A stretch of 64,000 nt of DNA from Microgenomates group bacterium GW2011_GWC1_46_15 (GTDB lineage: Bacteria > Patescibacteria > Microgenomatia > UBA1400 > UBA12028), in the NCBI GenBank assembly GCA_001002285.1, contig LCLX01000001.1, positions 357,067 to 421,066 on the forward strand, written 5' to 3'. Position numbers and translations under genes: made by a program. Positions 32,548 to 40,812 of this stretch are shown in pieces. Each line of letters opens with the position of its first letter. Position 1 is the stretch's first letter. A model generated the notes under the pieces. It saw only the letters and a program-made list of their open reading frames with translations. It did no database searches and was not told the DNA's origin.

Positions 32548-33806
32548 AGCAAAGAAAAACTGTGAATGAAAAGTTAAGAATAGTACTGATTTGCGATAAC
32601 AAATATAGAGAATTTGAGTATCTTTTATTAGTGAAGAAGGAGCTTCAAAAAACACTTCACGCAGATGTATATATTATTGGTTCTCTTGCAGAACAGCAAA
32701 GAATGTTTTTCTTGCTCTATGGAATAAAACCCCATTTTGTATTTCTTCAACAAATTGTTGAACAATGTTGTCGGGATATTGCTCAGTATGTTGTTTCCTC
32801 CGGAGGAAAAGTAGCCATCCTTCCATCTGAAGTCACAATGAATACATCTTTGGAAGCCTTATTTATAAATCCCGCACAACGGTATAACGATATGGCACAG
32901 TATTTTCTTCTACCTGGGGAGAGAATGGCAGCGGCGTTTAGAAAAAATGGTATTGATAAAAAGAAAATACACATCGTTGGGGCTCCTAAAATGGATCTGC
33001 ATTTATTGCACAATGGCATGTCCCGTTATGATTTTCAAAAAAAGTATGCTCTTAATATAAAAAAGAAAAATCTTTTTATATTTACATCCTTTTCTGAAAA
33101 TTCTCAAGATTATATTCACAAAGATTCAGGTTTTAAAAATTTCAGAAATGAGACAATCGCATACTATGAGCATGTGAAAAAAATGAAACAAGCATATAAA
33201 AAAATGCTGACGCAACTCCCCTCAGATTTTAAGAACTACAATATCATTCTTAAACCCCATCCTTTGGAAAAAGCCCATTTTTATACAGGAATAAAGAAAA
33301 TTACTCTAGTGCATGAAACTGTTACAGACTGTCTAAATTCGATAGATTTGGCAATTCATTGGAACTCGACGGTAGCAGTAGAATGTTGGATAAGGAATAT
33401 TCGAACAATTCAATATGATCCGAATAAAAACCATACATGGTTGAGCGAGTTTAAGACAGGAAATCCAGTGTGTTCAACGTACACTGAACTTAGAAAAGCG
33501 ATAGAAAAATTCTCTGAAAAAGGGTTTTTCAACACATATGTATCGAAACGAAAAGCGTACATACGCAATAATTTTTATGCTGTTGATGGAAAAAGTCCTG
33601 AGAGAATATGCAAAGCCTTAAAAAAAGACGTTATTTTCTTTGCATACAATCAATTGCATTATAGGAGAAACTTTAATTACGGAGTATATGTATTTGATAT
33701 ACTGGATCGCATTATTGGAATAACCCTTTCAAGAAAGATAATAAACATGTTATTTCCAAAATTCAATTCGGTATACGCAACAGAAAATTACACCTATGTT
33801 ATATAA
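32544..33806 (+). CDS. Surface carbohydrate biosynthesis protein (GT-B-like, CDP-glycerol/polysialyl-transferase type)
   Basis: 420 residues. The N-terminal half starts LRIVLICDNKYREFEYLLLVK, like the surface carbohydrate biosynthesis family found in nonulosonic-acid loci. VAILPSEVTMNTS follows, with FLLPGERMAAAFRKNG mid-protein. The C-terminal half has NIILKPHPLEKAHFY and SIDLAIHWNSTVAVECW, reminiscent of CDP-glycerol glycerophosphotransferase and capsule transferases with an HP motif and a HWNST phosphate loop. A likely role is transfer of a nonulosonic or related residue. The codons are AT-rich. It has ATGA overlap upstream and overlaps the next gene by 11 bases. Confidence 0.72.
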   Translation: MKQRKTVNEKLRIVLICDNKYREFEYLLLVKKELQKTLHADVYIIGSLAEQQRMFFLLYGIKPHFVFLQQIVEQCCRDIAQYVVSSGGKVAILPSEVTMNTSLEALFINPAQRYNDMAQYFLLPGERMAAAFRKNGIDKKKIHIVGAPKMDLHLLHNGMSRYDFQKKYALNIKKKNLFIFTSFSENSQDYIHKDSGFKNFRNETIAYYEHVKKMKQAYKKMLTQLPSDFKNYNIILKPHPLEKAHFYTGIKKITLVHETVTDCLNSIDLAIHWNSTVAVECWIRNIRTIQYDPNKNHTWLSEFKTGNPVCSTYTELRKAIEKFSEKGFFNTYVSKRKAYIRNNFYAVDGKSPERICKALKKDVIFFAYNQLHYRRNFNYGVYVFDILDRIIGITLSRKIINMLFPKFNSVYATENYTYVI

Positions 33807-34578
33807 ACAGGATAAAAGACAACATTACTGGGAAAATAACTATCTCAAGTATTGGAGAGAGAGGGTAAAGTTGCAGAATACACTCTCTAAAAAAGACAGC
33901 CTACCTCCGGATATGCGCGTCTATAAGAAGTTTTATGACAAAATCGTGGTTTCACTGAAGAAAAAAGGAGAAATGTTAGATGTTGGAGTTGGTTTTGGTC
34001 GATTTTTAACGACATTCCAAAAAGATTTTCCCCACAAAGTTTGGGGGACCGATATTTCTCAACAAATGATTGATTATTGCAAAAAAACGTATCCTGGTCT
34101 GAAAAAACACCTTTTTGCTGCTCCAGCGGAAAAACAACCTTTTACCAAAAAAAGCTTTTCGTTTATCAATGTTTGGGCGACATTTGACGCGGTTTATCAG
34201 GAAAAAACATTAAGGCATATTCTTGAACTTTTGGATGATGAAGGACTAATTCTGCTAACAGGCAAGAACTTCAACTACTATGATACCGACAAGAAGGCAT
34301 TAGAAGCTGAGATAAACGCAAGAAAGAAAAAACACCCAAACTATTTCACAAACACAAAGAAACTTATTTCTTTATTAAAACGAAACAATATCGAAATTCT
34401 CTATCAATATTTCTTTAAAAGGCGTGGAGATTTTGCCAAATTTTCACATGTTCGTACGATGCCGAAGAAGTTTTATGAGTACGCCATCATCGTAAAAAAA
34501 ACAAAAAATAAGGTATATAAAAAATTTCCAACATTTTCATATAAATACAGTGACACTTTTAAAAGAGTCCACATATGA
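33796..34578 (+). CDS. SAM-dependent methyltransferase (class I)
   Basis: 260 residues. After an N-terminal helical region (YWENNYLKYWRERVK), motif I is EMLDVGVGFGRFLTTF near residue 58. VWGTDISQQMIDYCKK, FINVWATFDAVYQ and LLDDEGLILLTGKNFNYYD follow. It is one of the most AT-rich genes of the window and has a very Lys-rich C-terminal part. The first 11 bases lie in the previous gene, and its stop overlaps the next ATG as ATGA. Probable O- or N-methylation of a sugar in the nonulosonic-acid glycan, from context. Confidence 0.83.
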   Translation: MLYKQDKRQHYWENNYLKYWRERVKLQNTLSKKDSLPPDMRVYKKFYDKIVVSLKKKGEMLDVGVGFGRFLTTFQKDFPHKVWGTDISQQMIDYCKKTYPGLKKHLFAAPAEKQPFTKKSFSFINVWATFDAVYQEKTLRHILELLDDEGLILLTGKNFNYYDTDKKALEAEINARKKKHPNYFTNTKKLISLLKRNNIEILYQYFFKRRGDFAKFSHVRTMPKKFYEYAIIVKKTKNKVYKKFPTFSYKYSDTFKRVHI

Positions 34579-35708
34579 AACACACGCTATACTTTGTTTT
34601 TTGTATGGACACAGAGGGTCCTGTAACGGACAATTCTGATCCAACACTATTAGAAAGTTGGAAAAAAGTTGACGTTGCTCTTGGTAAGATTTTTTCTCCT
34701 GGAATAAGAAACCTCATCCGCGATGATTCTGGCAAGTCTTTTAAAATGAGTTGGTTTTTCTTAGATTGGGTTGGTTTTAGGACAAATCCCGTGAAAAGAA
34801 AACTTGGGTACCACAAAATCCGCGATCACTACACCAAAACGTGGTCTGCGCAGATAAAACAGTTTTCAGATGGCATGTATTGGCACTACCATCATCCTCC
34901 CAAAGATGGGGTAGGAAACCATTGGGAAACTGATTGGCTTTGGAGCAATCAGCATGAAGATATCATGAACCACTTAATCATTGATAGAAAGTTTTATCCC
35001 ACTATTTTTAGGGCAGGTGGAACGATTGAAAATAATGATGCCTCACTTTGGCTGGAGAATCATATTCCTTTTGATTTTTCGAATCGTGCCCCTTTCAAAA
35101 ATCCATTTTTGGATTGGTCTAGGGCTCCAAAAAAATGGGGAGTGTATCACCCGTCAAGAACTGATTATCAAAAAATTGGTAATATGAAACGCGCTATAGC
35201 CCGCAGTTTAGACTTATCTGGCAGAGAGTACACAATTCCCGAGGAAGAGGTGGAAGCGGCTTTTTCCCAGGCGATGCAAACAGGAAATGCCATATTTTCG
35301 GTTTTTTCACATGACTATAGGGATATTAGTTCTCAAATAGAGCATTTTTCTCTCATTCTACGTGACATGAGAAAAAAATATCCCCAGGTTAAATTTGTGA
35401 ACGCAACGGCTCAAGATGCTATAAACAGGAATTTGTATCCAACAAAAAATATTCCAAAAATAGACCTCAAGATTCAGAAAGGAACGAAAGGATTAACAAT
35501 AAGATTATTAAGCGCAAAACATATGTTTTTGAGAGCTCCGTATGTGGCGCTGAAAAGTAAAAATAAAGAGTATTCACGAGTAAAAGTTGCTCGCATGGAG
35601 GATAATACCTGGGTAGTAGATCATCATGCACTGCGCAACGGAGAGAAGATCGGGGTTGCAGTGTGTGATACGCGCGCAAACTTTGCTGTACGAGTTTTAA
35701 CTCTATGA
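34575..35708 (+). CDS. Polysaccharide deacetylase-like (NodB-fold) protein of unknown activity
   Basis: 377 residues. It starts LYFVFCMDTEGPV, where DTE would match the metal-binding DD of NodB-fold proteins. GMYWHYHHPPKDG resembles the second His-rich motif, FRAGGTIENND the third, and IFSVFSHDYRD the last catalytic His region. A C-terminal domain of about 100 residues is beta-rich (GLTIRLLSAKHMFL). There is no signal peptide, so it is probably cytoplasmic and acts on a soluble or lipid-linked sugar. Its position just ahead of the nonulosonic-acid genes suggests deacetylation or another hydrolytic step on that sugar. I could not name the family with certainty. ATGA overlaps at both ends. Confidence 0.65.
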   Translation: MKHTLYFVFCMDTEGPVTDNSDPTLLESWKKVDVALGKIFSPGIRNLIRDDSGKSFKMSWFFLDWVGFRTNPVKRKLGYHKIRDHYTKTWSAQIKQFSDGMYWHYHHPPKDGVGNHWETDWLWSNQHEDIMNHLIIDRKFYPTIFRAGGTIENNDASLWLENHIPFDFSNRAPFKNPFLDWSRAPKKWGVYHPSRTDYQKIGNMKRAIARSLDLSGREYTIPEEEVEAAFSQAMQTGNAIFSVFSHDYRDISSQIEHFSLILRDMRKKYPQVKFVNATAQDAINRNLYPTKNIPKIDLKIQKGTKGLTIRLLSAKHMFLRAPYVALKSKNKEYSRVKVARMEDNTWVVDHHALRNGEKIGVAVCDTRANFAVRVLTL

Positions 35709-36661
35709 GCACACAACAACCAAAAATTTTAATCATAGGCTATGGTTCAAGTGCGAAAAGATTTATTGAAATCCTCCGGGATTTGGGTTGTGCAGTTACC
35801 TTGTTGAAGCATAGAAAAGACTTAGTAGTTTCAAATAGTATAAAAACGATATATCACTTAAAGGATCTCCAGAAGAAGTTTGACGGAGCAATTGTTTCTT
35901 CTCCCACGCATACACACATAAAATACTTAAGTATTTTAGTCAGGCAAAATATTCCAACTCTCGTTGATAAACCAATTTCCGATACGCTTTCAAAAGTAAA
36001 AAACATTATCGATGAAGCAAAAAAGAAAAACCTTTATATTCAAGTTGGATTTAATCTTCGCTTTTTACCAATAGTCCACGAAATAAAGCGTTATCTCAAG
36101 AATATATTGGGGAAACCACTATCAGCAGATTTCTATGTCGGACAGTATCTTCCCTTTTGGAGACCGTTGAAAAAATATGATGAAACATACAGTGCTTCTT
36201 TTAATCAGGGAGGTGGAGTTGCTCTCGATCTTATTCATGAAATGGATCTTGTTCTGCATTTGTTTAAAGGAATAACTTTTAAAACAATATACAAAAATAA
36301 ACTTAGCTCTTTACACATTGATACAGAAGACTATGTGGAATTTGTGTCGGTCGGCCAACCAAGGATAAGAATTACGCTTGATTATCTTAATCACAATAAA
36401 ACACGGCGGTATAGAATTATCGGAGAAAAGGGATCGATAGAATGTGATATTATTGGGCACACATTTATATATACAGGAATAAATCATATACAAAAAACAG
36501 TTATTGGTGAGCGATATTTTGACATGCTTTCTAGTTATGAAGCTGAACTGAAACAATTTATAAAAAATCTGCACAATAAGAAAAACGATTTGAACGATCG
36601 CAATCTGGGAATGGACGCTTTAAGAATGACGCTAATCGCAAGGAAACATGTACAAAAATAA
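35705..36661 (+). CDS. Gfo/Idh/MocA-family NAD(P)-dependent oxidoreductase
   Basis: 318 residues. The N-terminal Rossmann fold starts KILIIGYGSSAKRFIEIL, then IVSSPTHTHIKYLS and the family's Lys motif TLVDKPISDTL near residue 90. The C-terminal substrate domain has GGGVALDLIHEMDLVLHL with the expected Asp/His. It overlaps the next gene (CMP-sugar synthetase) by 14 bases. Oxidoreductases of this family occur in some legionaminic and sialic acid loci, where they alter precursors or the final sugar. The exact reaction is unknown. Confidence 0.87.
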   Translation: MSTQQPKILIIGYGSSAKRFIEILRDLGCAVTLLKHRKDLVVSNSIKTIYHLKDLQKKFDGAIVSSPTHTHIKYLSILVRQNIPTLVDKPISDTLSKVKNIIDEAKKKNLYIQVGFNLRFLPIVHEIKRYLKNILGKPLSADFYVGQYLPFWRPLKKYDETYSASFNQGGGVALDLIHEMDLVLHLFKGITFKTIYKNKLSSLHIDTEDYVEFVSVGQPRIRITLDYLNHNKTRRYRIIGEKGSIECDIIGHTFIYTGINHIQKTVIGERYFDMLSSYEAELKQFIKNLHNKKNDLNDRNLGMDALRMTLIARKHVQK

Positions 36662-37370
36662 ACGCATTCTTGTCACAATATGTGCACGAGGGGGATCAAA
36701 AGGCCTTCCTGGGAAAAATATCAAAGTTCTGGCGGGAAAGACTTTGTTAGAGCACACGATTAATTCTGTGCGCCACTGTTCCTTGGTTGATAGGATCATA
36801 CTTTCCACGGATGATGGAAATATCAAAAAAGTAGGAGAAAGATTGGGCTTAGAAGTTCCTTTTTTACGTGCAAAAGCGCTGGCTACGGATCAAAGCGGAA
36901 GGGTGATGGCCGTTATTGATGCTGTCAAACGGGCGGAAAAACACTGGAAAGAGGAGTACGACGTGGTTGTAGACATTGGCAATACTGTTCCATTCCGCCA
37001 GTCACAGGATATTTCTGCGTGCATTAAAAAACTCGTTGATACTCCAAAAACAAACCTCGTATTCACCGTCAATGAACCTCATCACAATCCGTATTTCAAC
37101 ATGGTAGAGGTAGATGGAGATGGCAACGCTCATTTGGTGAAAAGAACCTATGTTCGTTTGAGGCGTCAAGATGTTCCGCCTGTCTACGATATGAATGACG
37201 CAGTTTTTGCAATTTGGAAGGATAAACTTTTTCAATATAAGAGTTTTATTATTCCGCGAAGGAAAATACATGTTATGCCAAAGGAAAGATCAATTGACAT
37301 TGATTCAATATTTGATTGGAATGTTGCGGAATATTTTGCATTACATAAAAACAAGGAGAAAAACATATGA
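36648..37370 (+). CDS. legF: CMP-nonulosonate cytidylyltransferase (NeuA/LegF-like)
   Basis: 240 residues with the signature RGGSKGLPGKNIKVLAGKTL at the N terminus (CTP loop), then IILSTDDGNIKKVG, FLRAKALATDQSG, and VDIGNTVPFRQSQDI. Near the C terminus DIDSIFDWNVAEYF provides acidic metal-binding residues. It activates a nine-carbon sugar with CTP, here probably legionaminic acid or a relative, given NeuB and NeuC downstream and the 4,6-dehydratase/aminotransferase genes. The start codon is preceded by AAGGA and lies in the upstream gene. The stop overlaps as ATGA. Confidence 0.92.
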   Translation: MYKNKRILVTICARGGSKGLPGKNIKVLAGKTLLEHTINSVRHCSLVDRIILSTDDGNIKKVGERLGLEVPFLRAKALATDQSGRVMAVIDAVKRAEKHWKEEYDVVVDIGNTVPFRQSQDISACIKKLVDTPKTNLVFTVNEPHHNPYFNMVEVDGDGNAHLVKRTYVRLRRQDVPPVYDMNDAVFAIWKDKLFQYKSFIIPRRKIHVMPKERSIDIDSIFDWNVAEYFALHKNKEKNI

Positions 37371-38155
37371 GTGCATTATTCAGTTTACAGGGGAAAACAA
37401 TTGTTATCACGGGCGGTGCGGGATTACTTGGGTCTGAATTTACTCGGGTATGCATCCAACATGGCGCGCGTGTTGTTATTGTTGAATTACATGAAGAAAA
37501 AGCAAAAAGTCTTATTGCATCTGTTCGAAAAGAGATAAAAACTGCAGAAATACTTTTTGTAAAGTGTGATATTACAAAAGAAAAAGATATTCAAAATGTA
37601 TTGATAAAAACAATAAGAGAATATAAAAACATTGATGTTTTAATCAACAATGCATATCCCAGAAATGCCCATTATGGTCGGAACATGGAAGATGTTACGT
37701 ATGAAGATTTTTGTAACAACCTGAATATGCACGCCGGTGGATATTTTTTGATGACGAAAAAAGTTATAGAAGTTATGAGAAAGCAAAAGAAGGGAAACAT
37801 TATCAATATTGCCTCCATATACGGGATTCTTGGTCCCGATTTTCGTATCTATAAAAATACACCAATGACGATGCCCATAGAATACGCCGCGATAAAAGGA
37901 GCAATTGTTAATATGACAAAATACTTTTCAACATATGCCGCATCATATGGCATTCGGGTGAATTCTATAAGTCCGGGAGGAATTTTTACCGATCAACCAG
38001 CCTCTTTTGTCAAGAAATATTGTGAAAGAGTTCCTCTCGGGAGAATGGCTAAAACAAAGGATATTGTTGGGGGAGTCATATACTTGGCTTCCGACGCTTC
38101 CTCATATATTACAGGACAGAACCTTATGATCGATGGTGGATTAAGCGTATGGTGA
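37367..38155 (+). CDS. Short-chain dehydrogenase/reductase (PtmA-like)
   Basis: 262 residues, a classical SDR: TIVITGGAGLLGSEFTRVC at the N terminus, DVLINNAYPRN, NIINIASIYGILGP, catalytic YAAIK (YxxxK) near residue 176, and VNSISPGGIFTDQP. Loci for legionaminic acid in Campylobacter carry a comparable SDR called PtmA beside the synthase and cytidylyltransferase, as here. AAGGAG lies upstream and the start overlaps LegF by ATGA. It overlaps NeuB by seven bases. Its precise reaction within the pathway is not known to me. Confidence 0.87.
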   Translation: MSALFSLQGKTIVITGGAGLLGSEFTRVCIQHGARVVIVELHEEKAKSLIASVRKEIKTAEILFVKCDITKEKDIQNVLIKTIREYKNIDVLINNAYPRNAHYGRNMEDVTYEDFCNNLNMHAGGYFLMTKKVIEVMRKQKKGNIINIASIYGILGPDFRIYKNTPMTMPIEYAAIKGAIVNMTKYFSTYAASYGIRVNSISPGGIFTDQPASFVKKYCERVPLGRMAKTKDIVGGVIYLASDASSYITGQNLMIDGGLSVW

Positions 38156-39222
38156 AAAATACTAAAGTTGTGCACATAGGAAATGTATCCGTAGGAGGAA
38201 AACACCCCTGTTTCATTATTGCTGAAGTCGGAGTGAATCATAACGGTAGCATAGCTATTGCAAAAAAACTGATCAAAGAAGCGAAGAAAGTTGGTGCAGA
38301 TGTTGTAAAGTTCCAAACATTTGTTGCTGAAAATATCGTTACGAGATCTGCCTCTACGGCTGAGTATCAAAAGGTGAATACAAAATCACAGCAGTCCCAA
38401 TTTAATATGTTAAAGAAGTTAGAGCTCTCAGAAAAAGATTTTCAAAAACTGAAAGCGTATTGTGATAAGGTTGGAATTATATTCATGTCCACTCCGCACT
38501 CCAGTGCGAAGGATATTGAAGTTGTTGCAAAACTTTCTCCAGCAATCAAAATTGCTTCCGGTGATATTACAAACTTTCCTTTCCTCGAGCACATTGCGAA
38601 ATCAAAAAAACCCATCATCATGAGTACGGGTATGAGCACGTTAAAGGAAGTAAAAGGCGCTGTTTCGTTTGTGAAGAAATACAATAAGAATCTTATCGTT
38701 CTTCACTGTACAACGAATTATCCCACCGACACATCTGATGCGAACTTGCGCGCAATGGAAACAATTAGTAAGGCATGCAGAGTTTCTGTGGGATATTCTG
38801 ACCACACAGCCAACGCGATGACCGCGGCAGTTGCCGTTGCTATGGGGGCATGTGTTATTGAAAAACACTTTACCTTGGATAAGCGTATGCCTGGCCCGGA
38901 TCACCGTGCCTCATTGGAGCCGATTGAGTTTAAAACGATGGTACAGAATATCCGCTTTGTTGAAACACTGATGGGATCTCCTACAAAGAAACCAACGGTC
39001 TCCGAACAGAAAACAAAGAAAGTTGCAAGAAAAAGTATTGTTGTCCGCATAATGATTCGGAAAGGCGAGCGCATTACCCCGCGTAGTTTAATAATTAAAA
39101 GACCGGGAACAGGTCTAGCATCAAAGTATCTACCTTTGGTTATTGGTAGAAAAGCAGCAAAAGACTTATTACCAGACAGTCTAGTGCCAAAAGAAGCGTT
39201 GTATTGGAAAAGAAAGAAATAA
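38149..39222 (+). CDS. legI: N-acetylneuraminate/legionaminate synthase (NeuB/LegI)
   Basis: 357 residues. The TIM barrel has CFIIAEVGVNHNGSIAIAKK, ADVVKFQTF, KLELSEKDFQKL, IFMSTPHSS, IIMSTGMSTLKEV, LHCTTNYPT, VGYSDHT, and ACVIEKHFTLDKRMPGPDH. A C-terminal SAF (antifreeze-like) domain begins near residue 290 (SIVVRIMIRKGERIT). It condenses phosphoenolpyruvate with a six-carbon amino sugar to give a nine-carbon acid. With a NeuC-type hydrolysing epimerase next door plus 4,6-dehydratase and aminotransferase, the likely product is legionaminic rather than neuraminic acid. Full length. Confidence 0.94.
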   Translation: MVKNTKVVHIGNVSVGGKHPCFIIAEVGVNHNGSIAIAKKLIKEAKKVGADVVKFQTFVAENIVTRSASTAEYQKVNTKSQQSQFNMLKKLELSEKDFQKLKAYCDKVGIIFMSTPHSSAKDIEVVAKLSPAIKIASGDITNFPFLEHIAKSKKPIIMSTGMSTLKEVKGAVSFVKKYNKNLIVLHCTTNYPTDTSDANLRAMETISKACRVSVGYSDHTANAMTAAVAVAMGACVIEKHFTLDKRMPGPDHRASLEPIEFKTMVQNIRFVETLMGSPTKKPTVSEQKTKKVARKSIVVRIMIRKGERITPRSLIIKRPGTGLASKYLPLVIGRKAAKDLLPDSLVPKEALYWKRKK

Positions 39223-39226
39223 GCTC

Positions 39227-40390
39227 ATGGTGAGAAAAATTGCAATAGTGACTGGTTCAAGGGCGGAGTATGGGTACCTGAAGCCATTAATACAAAGAAT
39301 TCTCCGTGATGAAAATTTACAGTTACTACTGTATGTTGCTGGCATGCATCTCGTAAAATCACACGGAAACACCATAGAAGAAATAAAAAAGGATGGGTTT
39401 AAAATACAGGCAACAGTTCCCATGGGCGAAGAAGAAAATAATTCAACAGACGAAGTCCCTCTTTCTATAGCAAAAGGAATTATTGGGTTTACTAAATCGT
39501 TCAAAAAAGACAAGCCCGATGTTGTTGTCGTGTTGGGTGATCGGGTAGAACCCTTTTCCGCAACTATAAGTGCAGCTTCGCTTAATATTCCCGTGGCCCA
39601 CATTAACGGTGGCGATGTTTCCGGAAACATCGATGATAGTTTTAGGCACGCAATGACGAAATTATCACATCTCCATTTTCCCGCCAGCGCGTTGAGTATG
39701 AAAAGAATATTGAAACTTGGTGAGGAGAAGTGGAGAGTGCATCAAGTTGGAGCATTATCATTAGATACTATACTGCATGAAAAACTTCGATCATTGAATG
39801 AGCTTAGAGCGATATATCATGTTCCAAAGAAAAAATATATTCTTTTTGTCTATCATGCTGTTACAACAGAATGGAAAGATGCTAAATATCAGATTCACCG
39901 AACGCTTCAGGCAATGCAGAAGATAATGCAAAAACAAGATATGTTTGTCATTATGGTTTATCCCAACACCGATCCTGGAGGAAAAGACATTCTACTAGAA
40001 ATAACTCAATTTGCTTTAAAAAATTCACAGGTATATCTATTCAAAAATCTTCCCTATCAGGATTTTTTATCTTTTATGTCTGCAAGCTCTGTGTTTGTTG
40101 GAAACTCAAGCTCTGGAATTATCGAAGCTCCGTCTTTTGGTATCCCATACGTGTGTGTTGGAACAAGACAAAAAGGTCGAGAAAGAGCGCAGAATGTTAT
40201 TGACGTGGATTATGATGAAAACAATATTATAAAGGGAATAAAAAAAGCGTTGTTTGATGAAGCATTTCTAAAAAAGATACGACGGTGTCATAATCCGTAC
40301 GGAAACGGAACGGCAAGTCAAAAAATCGTTAAAATACTCCACACAGTGTCACTTAATGAACGATTATTGAAGAAAAGAATGACATACTAA
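39227..40390 (+). CDS. legG: UDP-sugar 2-epimerase, hydrolysing (NeuC/LegG-like)
   Basis: 387 residues. Signature parts: KIAIVTGSRAEYGYLKPLI, VVVLGDRVEPFSATISAA, VAHINGGDVSGNIDDSFRHA, VGNSSSGIIEAPSFGIPYV and GTRQKGRERAQNVID. These match hydrolysing epimerases of the NeuC/LegG group, which release a ManNAc-type sugar from a UDP-GlcNAc-type substrate and supply NeuB/LegI. The GDVSG and GTRQxGR motifs separate it from the non-hydrolysing WecB at 26522. It begins four bases after LegI. In the Leg route it would act on UDP-2,4-diacetamido-6-deoxyglucose. Confidence 0.93.
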   Translation: MVRKIAIVTGSRAEYGYLKPLIQRILRDENLQLLLYVAGMHLVKSHGNTIEEIKKDGFKIQATVPMGEEENNSTDEVPLSIAKGIIGFTKSFKKDKPDVVVVLGDRVEPFSATISAASLNIPVAHINGGDVSGNIDDSFRHAMTKLSHLHFPASALSMKRILKLGEEKWRVHQVGALSLDTILHEKLRSLNELRAIYHVPKKKYILFVYHAVTTEWKDAKYQIHRTLQAMQKIMQKQDMFVIMVYPNTDPGGKDILLEITQFALKNSQVYLFKNLPYQDFLSFMSASSVFVGNSSSGIIEAPSFGIPYVCVGTRQKGRERAQNVIDVDYDENNIIKGIKKALFDEAFLKKIRRCHNPYGNGTASQKIVKILHTVSLNERLLKKRMTY

Positions 40391-40391
40391 T

Positions 40392-40808
40392 ATGAAAATA
40401 AAAAAGAACGAAAAAACAAACAAAAGATTCACTTCATGGAAGTTTCCCGTGTTTAATAAGAAGAATATAACGCGATGGAACTGGATGTGCCAATACCACA
40501 AACATTTAGTTTTAGGAAAAAACACGGACATTGGTGCATTCACATACATTAATGCAAAGTACGGGGTGTACATTGGAAAAGATGTACAAATTGGATCCCA
40601 TTGCAGTATTTATTCAGAATCAACCATTGATGAAAAAACGGGAAAAGTTGTTATAGAGGACGGAGCAAGAATAGGAACCCATTCAACAATCATGCCGGGA
40701 GTCCACATAGGAAAAGAAGCCATTATTGGTGCATACAGTTTTGTAAAAAGAAATATTCCTGCACATAGCGTAGCATATGGTATTCCTGCTAGAATAGCGA
40801 AGCCTTAA
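40392..40808 (+). CDS. Left-handed beta-helix acyltransferase (LegH candidate)
   Basis: 138 residues. The hexapeptide-repeat fold shows in IGAFTYINAKYGVYIGKDVQ, IGSHCSIYSES, IGTHSTIMPGVHIGKEAIIG and AYSFVKRNIPAHSVAYG, ending PARIAKP as in WbbJ/LacA-type acetyltransferases. An acetyl transfer to the 4-amino group is needed between aminotransferase and hydrolysing epimerase in the Leg pathway, and this is the only acyltransferase in the block. It lacks the N-terminal Rossmann domain of PglD. The gene sits in the expected place, one base after LegG. Confidence 0.85.
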   Translation: MKIKKNEKTNKRFTSWKFPVFNKKNITRWNWMCQYHKHLVLGKNTDIGAFTYINAKYGVYIGKDVQIGSHCSIYSESTIDEKTGKVVIEDGARIGTHSTIMPGVHIGKEAIIGAYSFVKRNIPAHSVAYGIPARIAKP

Positions 40809-40812
40809 AATT

